Shown: positions 61,386 to 64,000 of the stretch, in pieces | Layout of the letters: each line of letters opens with the position of its first letter | Numbering within the stretch: position 1 is the stretch's first letter | NCBI RefSeq assembly: GCF_000972845.2 | Contig: NC_040021.1 | Location: 12,800,908-12,864,907, forward strand | Source: Larimichthys crocea | Taxonomy: Eukaryota > Chordata > Actinopteri > Sciaenidae | Direction of reading: 5' to 3' | DNA length: 64,000 nucleotides | The notes under the pieces: model-generated | What the model was told of the DNA's origin: nothing | Database searches by the model: none | The model's input: the letters and a program-made list of their open reading frames with translations, nothing else | Position numbers and translations under genes: made by a program

Positions 61386-63050
61386 CCCCGAACACAGACA
61401 GCCATTCACCATCGTCCTGACCCCCGGAAGCAGGTTAGGACGACAGGAACTGAAGGATAACGGGTAATGCCGTGGTTTGACACTATGTATTTGTCCATTT
61501 CAGCTTTGACAATAAAGTTATGAATCTGCAATCGCCAGAAAGTATGTCCGATAGGCAAGCAGCCGGGAACACTTTTAGAGCAACACCCTTCCTACTCCCA
61601 GTAAAGGTTTGAATGGAGGTGAAAGAAGCAGTTTAATTTGCATTTAGCGTCTTTGACGACGAGGACATTATCATCTCTGCTGTCTGCGACACCCATGAAG
61701 TGTTGGAAGACGGATGGACAAACAGCAGAAAAAGCAGAAGAAATCGCCTTCTAGAGATATTAACAGTTACATGCCAAAAGTAGAGCTTCTTTTGTCAAAA
61801 GACCACCTGATACTTGAAGATCCTTATGGATTATTTCATCCATCTTGAAGCCTGTTAATCTGCATTCTAGTGCATTTAGAAAGCCTTTAAATGATTTGAC
61901 TTTCTTTGTCCTTTTTGTATAGAAAAAGTTAATGTGTCCTAAGAGGTAAGTCTTGCCAAAGAGTAAAGACTCATACTATTGAATAATACCAGCATATGTC
62001 CACAATAATATAATGTGGCCTGTAAGACATTCACATAAACCTGCATCCCTGCTGTGTTGTGTATCGCAAACGTATCTATTCACTACATTCATATATAGAC
62101 GATTAAGGGGAAGCAATTAAGCGGTCAGAGTCTCATTAAACAATAACCGGCCTCCTGATTTTAGAAGAACATTTCAGGGAAAGAGTACTTAATGTCATGG
62201 TACGACTGAACAACAGCAAAGTGATATTTATTTAAAAGTGTCTCTGTTCATTTGCTGTTTTTTTATTTACTAATGTGGCATTAATTAAGAGTAGATTAAA
62301 GCAATTACAGTGGATGATAATTTTTTAAAAAGATTTTTAAATGATATCACTGTAAGATAATTTTTTACTAGCTTCTCTGCTACAGCACTGATCCCTATGT
62401 ATACCATATCATGAAATTCAAGCGATTATAATTGGAGTATGTACATGAAGATCATAATGTCGTAGAGTTGTTGTAGACCCATAGATATAACTTTAACTAT
62501 GTAAAATGGCTGCCATACTGTATAATCTGGAATAGAGGGGCATCTGATGCCCTTTCTATGGTAGAAGTCTATGTGTAGGATGAAATTTGTGCACTATTTT
62601 TCCTTTTAGCCATAAAGTTTGGGGGAAACTGGTGATGGCGCTCTGTTGATCTGTTAGTGTGTTTCGTGTGAAGAGTAGTTATATCTGAAATTTGTCTTTT
62701 TCCGCACATGTTAAATGAAGGGATTGAACACGGAAGGAATCTCAGTACAGTGAATCAAAAACGCCCAAGTCTTGCTCCTTATTTTACTCAAGGTACTGTG
62801 ACACTATATAATGTGCATATTTTTGTGACAAGCTGATGGCAGCAATATGCCAGTTTAAATGTATGTACTGTACGTTTTGCTGTATATACGTCATGTCTTA
62901 TGCCAACAGAGATGTTTAAAGATGCAAATAAGCTTTGTTTGGATGAGCTGTGCCGTGCTATTTCATTCTCAGGTGGATTCTTGGGCAATAAAGATCATCC
63001 CCTTAATGCAACGCTCATATCATCTGAGTGTCGTCGTCTTTCTCAATAAA
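61386..63050 (+). other. esrrg: esrrg 3' UTR with three candidate poly(A) signals
   Basis: AATAAA hexamers at 61511-61516, 62987-62992 and 63045-63050. The distal pair fits a 3' UTR of about 1.6 kb; use of the proximal one would give about 150 nt. No coding sequence was found. Confidence 0.6.
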
Positions 63051-64000
63051 GAGACAGAAAGGCTTTGAAACAAATTAATTAATAGCTGGTAAGTGGGTGC
63101 AGTCTATCCTGCACAGTCTGACAATGGACTGTGATTTCCAAGTAAGGCCCATTATTGCACATTTAGGCCATCAGAGCCCAGTTGGATGGAGATTTATAAT
63201 TAACTAAAATGTAATGAAGTCCAGCAGCGGCTCTGGGGAGTGCTGGTCTTCAGATGCCAGAGGAGGACGGAGGCACAGGGAGTCAACTCATCGCTTCATT
63301 ATACAATCATCCTGAGAAACTCTCAACATGTTTTTATAGTTTTAGGTCAAAAGTAATAGTAATTTGGTAATGCTATGCTCTGACCCCTGTATTCAGCATT
63401 TATAAGCAGTTTATAAACATGTTATAACACACTATGATGTAGTTGTAAGCTGATATAAGGATATTTTTTGTTTAGCTTATATTTTGTTTAATTTTTATTA
63501 TTATATTTAGAACTTCTGAAGCACCTTGTAATGTTGTAGATACATTTTTTGATATATGAGCACAAGACCAAATCCTTATATTGCATTTAACAGTGTGCAC
63601 ACAGCAGACAGGTTTAAAACTCTTTAAATGAATGTTCACTCATATGTAAAGCAACACTGTGTCAAAAGTATTTTTGTGATTTGGCACCCCCGAGTGCCAT
63701 ACCGCTGTCATAAATATTGACAGCTGTACATGTGTATTTATGATTATATTATTTATGATCAAAAACTAGAGAGTTGACAGCTTTGCTAACAGCCAAACAT
63801 CTAGCAGGTGCAACAACACTTGACATAGCAGCCAGCTAATATTACTTACTAGACTAACAGCAAGAAGCCCAGCTCGGCGTCTGTCTTTCAGGTGTTTATT
63901 TCACCAAGCTCTCACCCATGACTAAAATTCAATCCCAGAGTTACCCTTGTCTGGCAGCTTCTAGCTCGGTCACTCTCTTCTTTTCTCTCCTTTTCTTTCC
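63051..64000. other. Downstream flank without recognised gene
   Basis: AT-rich sequence. A segment around 63645-63725 (GTATTTTTGTGATTTGGCACC, then TCATAAATATTGACAGC) resembles 32410-32460 (GTATTTTTGTGATTTAACAGC, TCGTAAATATTGATGG), so it is probably a dispersed repeat. No gene seen. Confidence 0.5.

Overview
The window is vertebrate nuclear DNA, almost certainly from a ray-finned fish (probably a percomorph-like teleost). It has spliced genes with GT-AG introns, AATAAA poly(A) signals, very many CA/GT, CT and tetranucleotide microsatellites, a tRNA-derived SINE, hAT-type debris and several interspersed repeats of the kind common in fish. The protein sequences align well with vertebrate families but are fish-diverged. 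No bacterial, plasmid, CRISPR or viral genes were seen.

Layout. (1) 1-2130: no gene, one complete inverted-repeat element. (2) 2137-about 14150, minus strand: lpin1, a complete 19-coding-exon phosphatidate phosphatase (885 aa) with a non-coding first exon and a CCAAT/GC-box promoter near 14.2 kb. (3) 14.2-23.0 kb: gene-poor, repeat-rich spacer with a possible divergent non-coding exon, a palindromic element, a dead hAT transposon, a decayed zfyve1 fragment (20857-21226) and a tandemly duplicated, unrecognised coiled-coil terminal exon (minus strand, 22.07-22.90 kb). (4) 23223-30718, plus strand: gpatch2, complete in 10 coding exons (536 aa), with a C-terminal G-patch. (5) 33.7 kb to about 63.05 kb, plus strand: an estrogen-related receptor gamma gene (esrrg type), 8 coding exons, 463 aa, with a possible alternative upstream promoter at 33.7-34.1 kb and long repeat-filled introns. 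(6) 63.05-64 kb: nothing recognised.

All three gene models were joined by hand from exon fragments. Every splice junction keeps the reading frame, and the coding lengths divide by three (2658, 1611 and 1392 nt), which is strong internal support.

How the genes relate: the gpatch2-esrrg pair is the arrangement also found at human 1q41. lpin1, at 2p25 in humans, lies head-to-head with gpatch2 here. Lipin-1 makes diacylglycerol and acts as a nuclear co-activator in fatty-acid oxidation; ERR receptors work with PGC-1 on oxidative metabolism. Two ERR response elements of the TNAAGGTCA type sit 210 bp apart in the first intron of lpin1, so a regulatory link between the two genes is a testable idea. 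The ERR protein itself carries unusual substitutions in an otherwise conserved ligand-binding domain.
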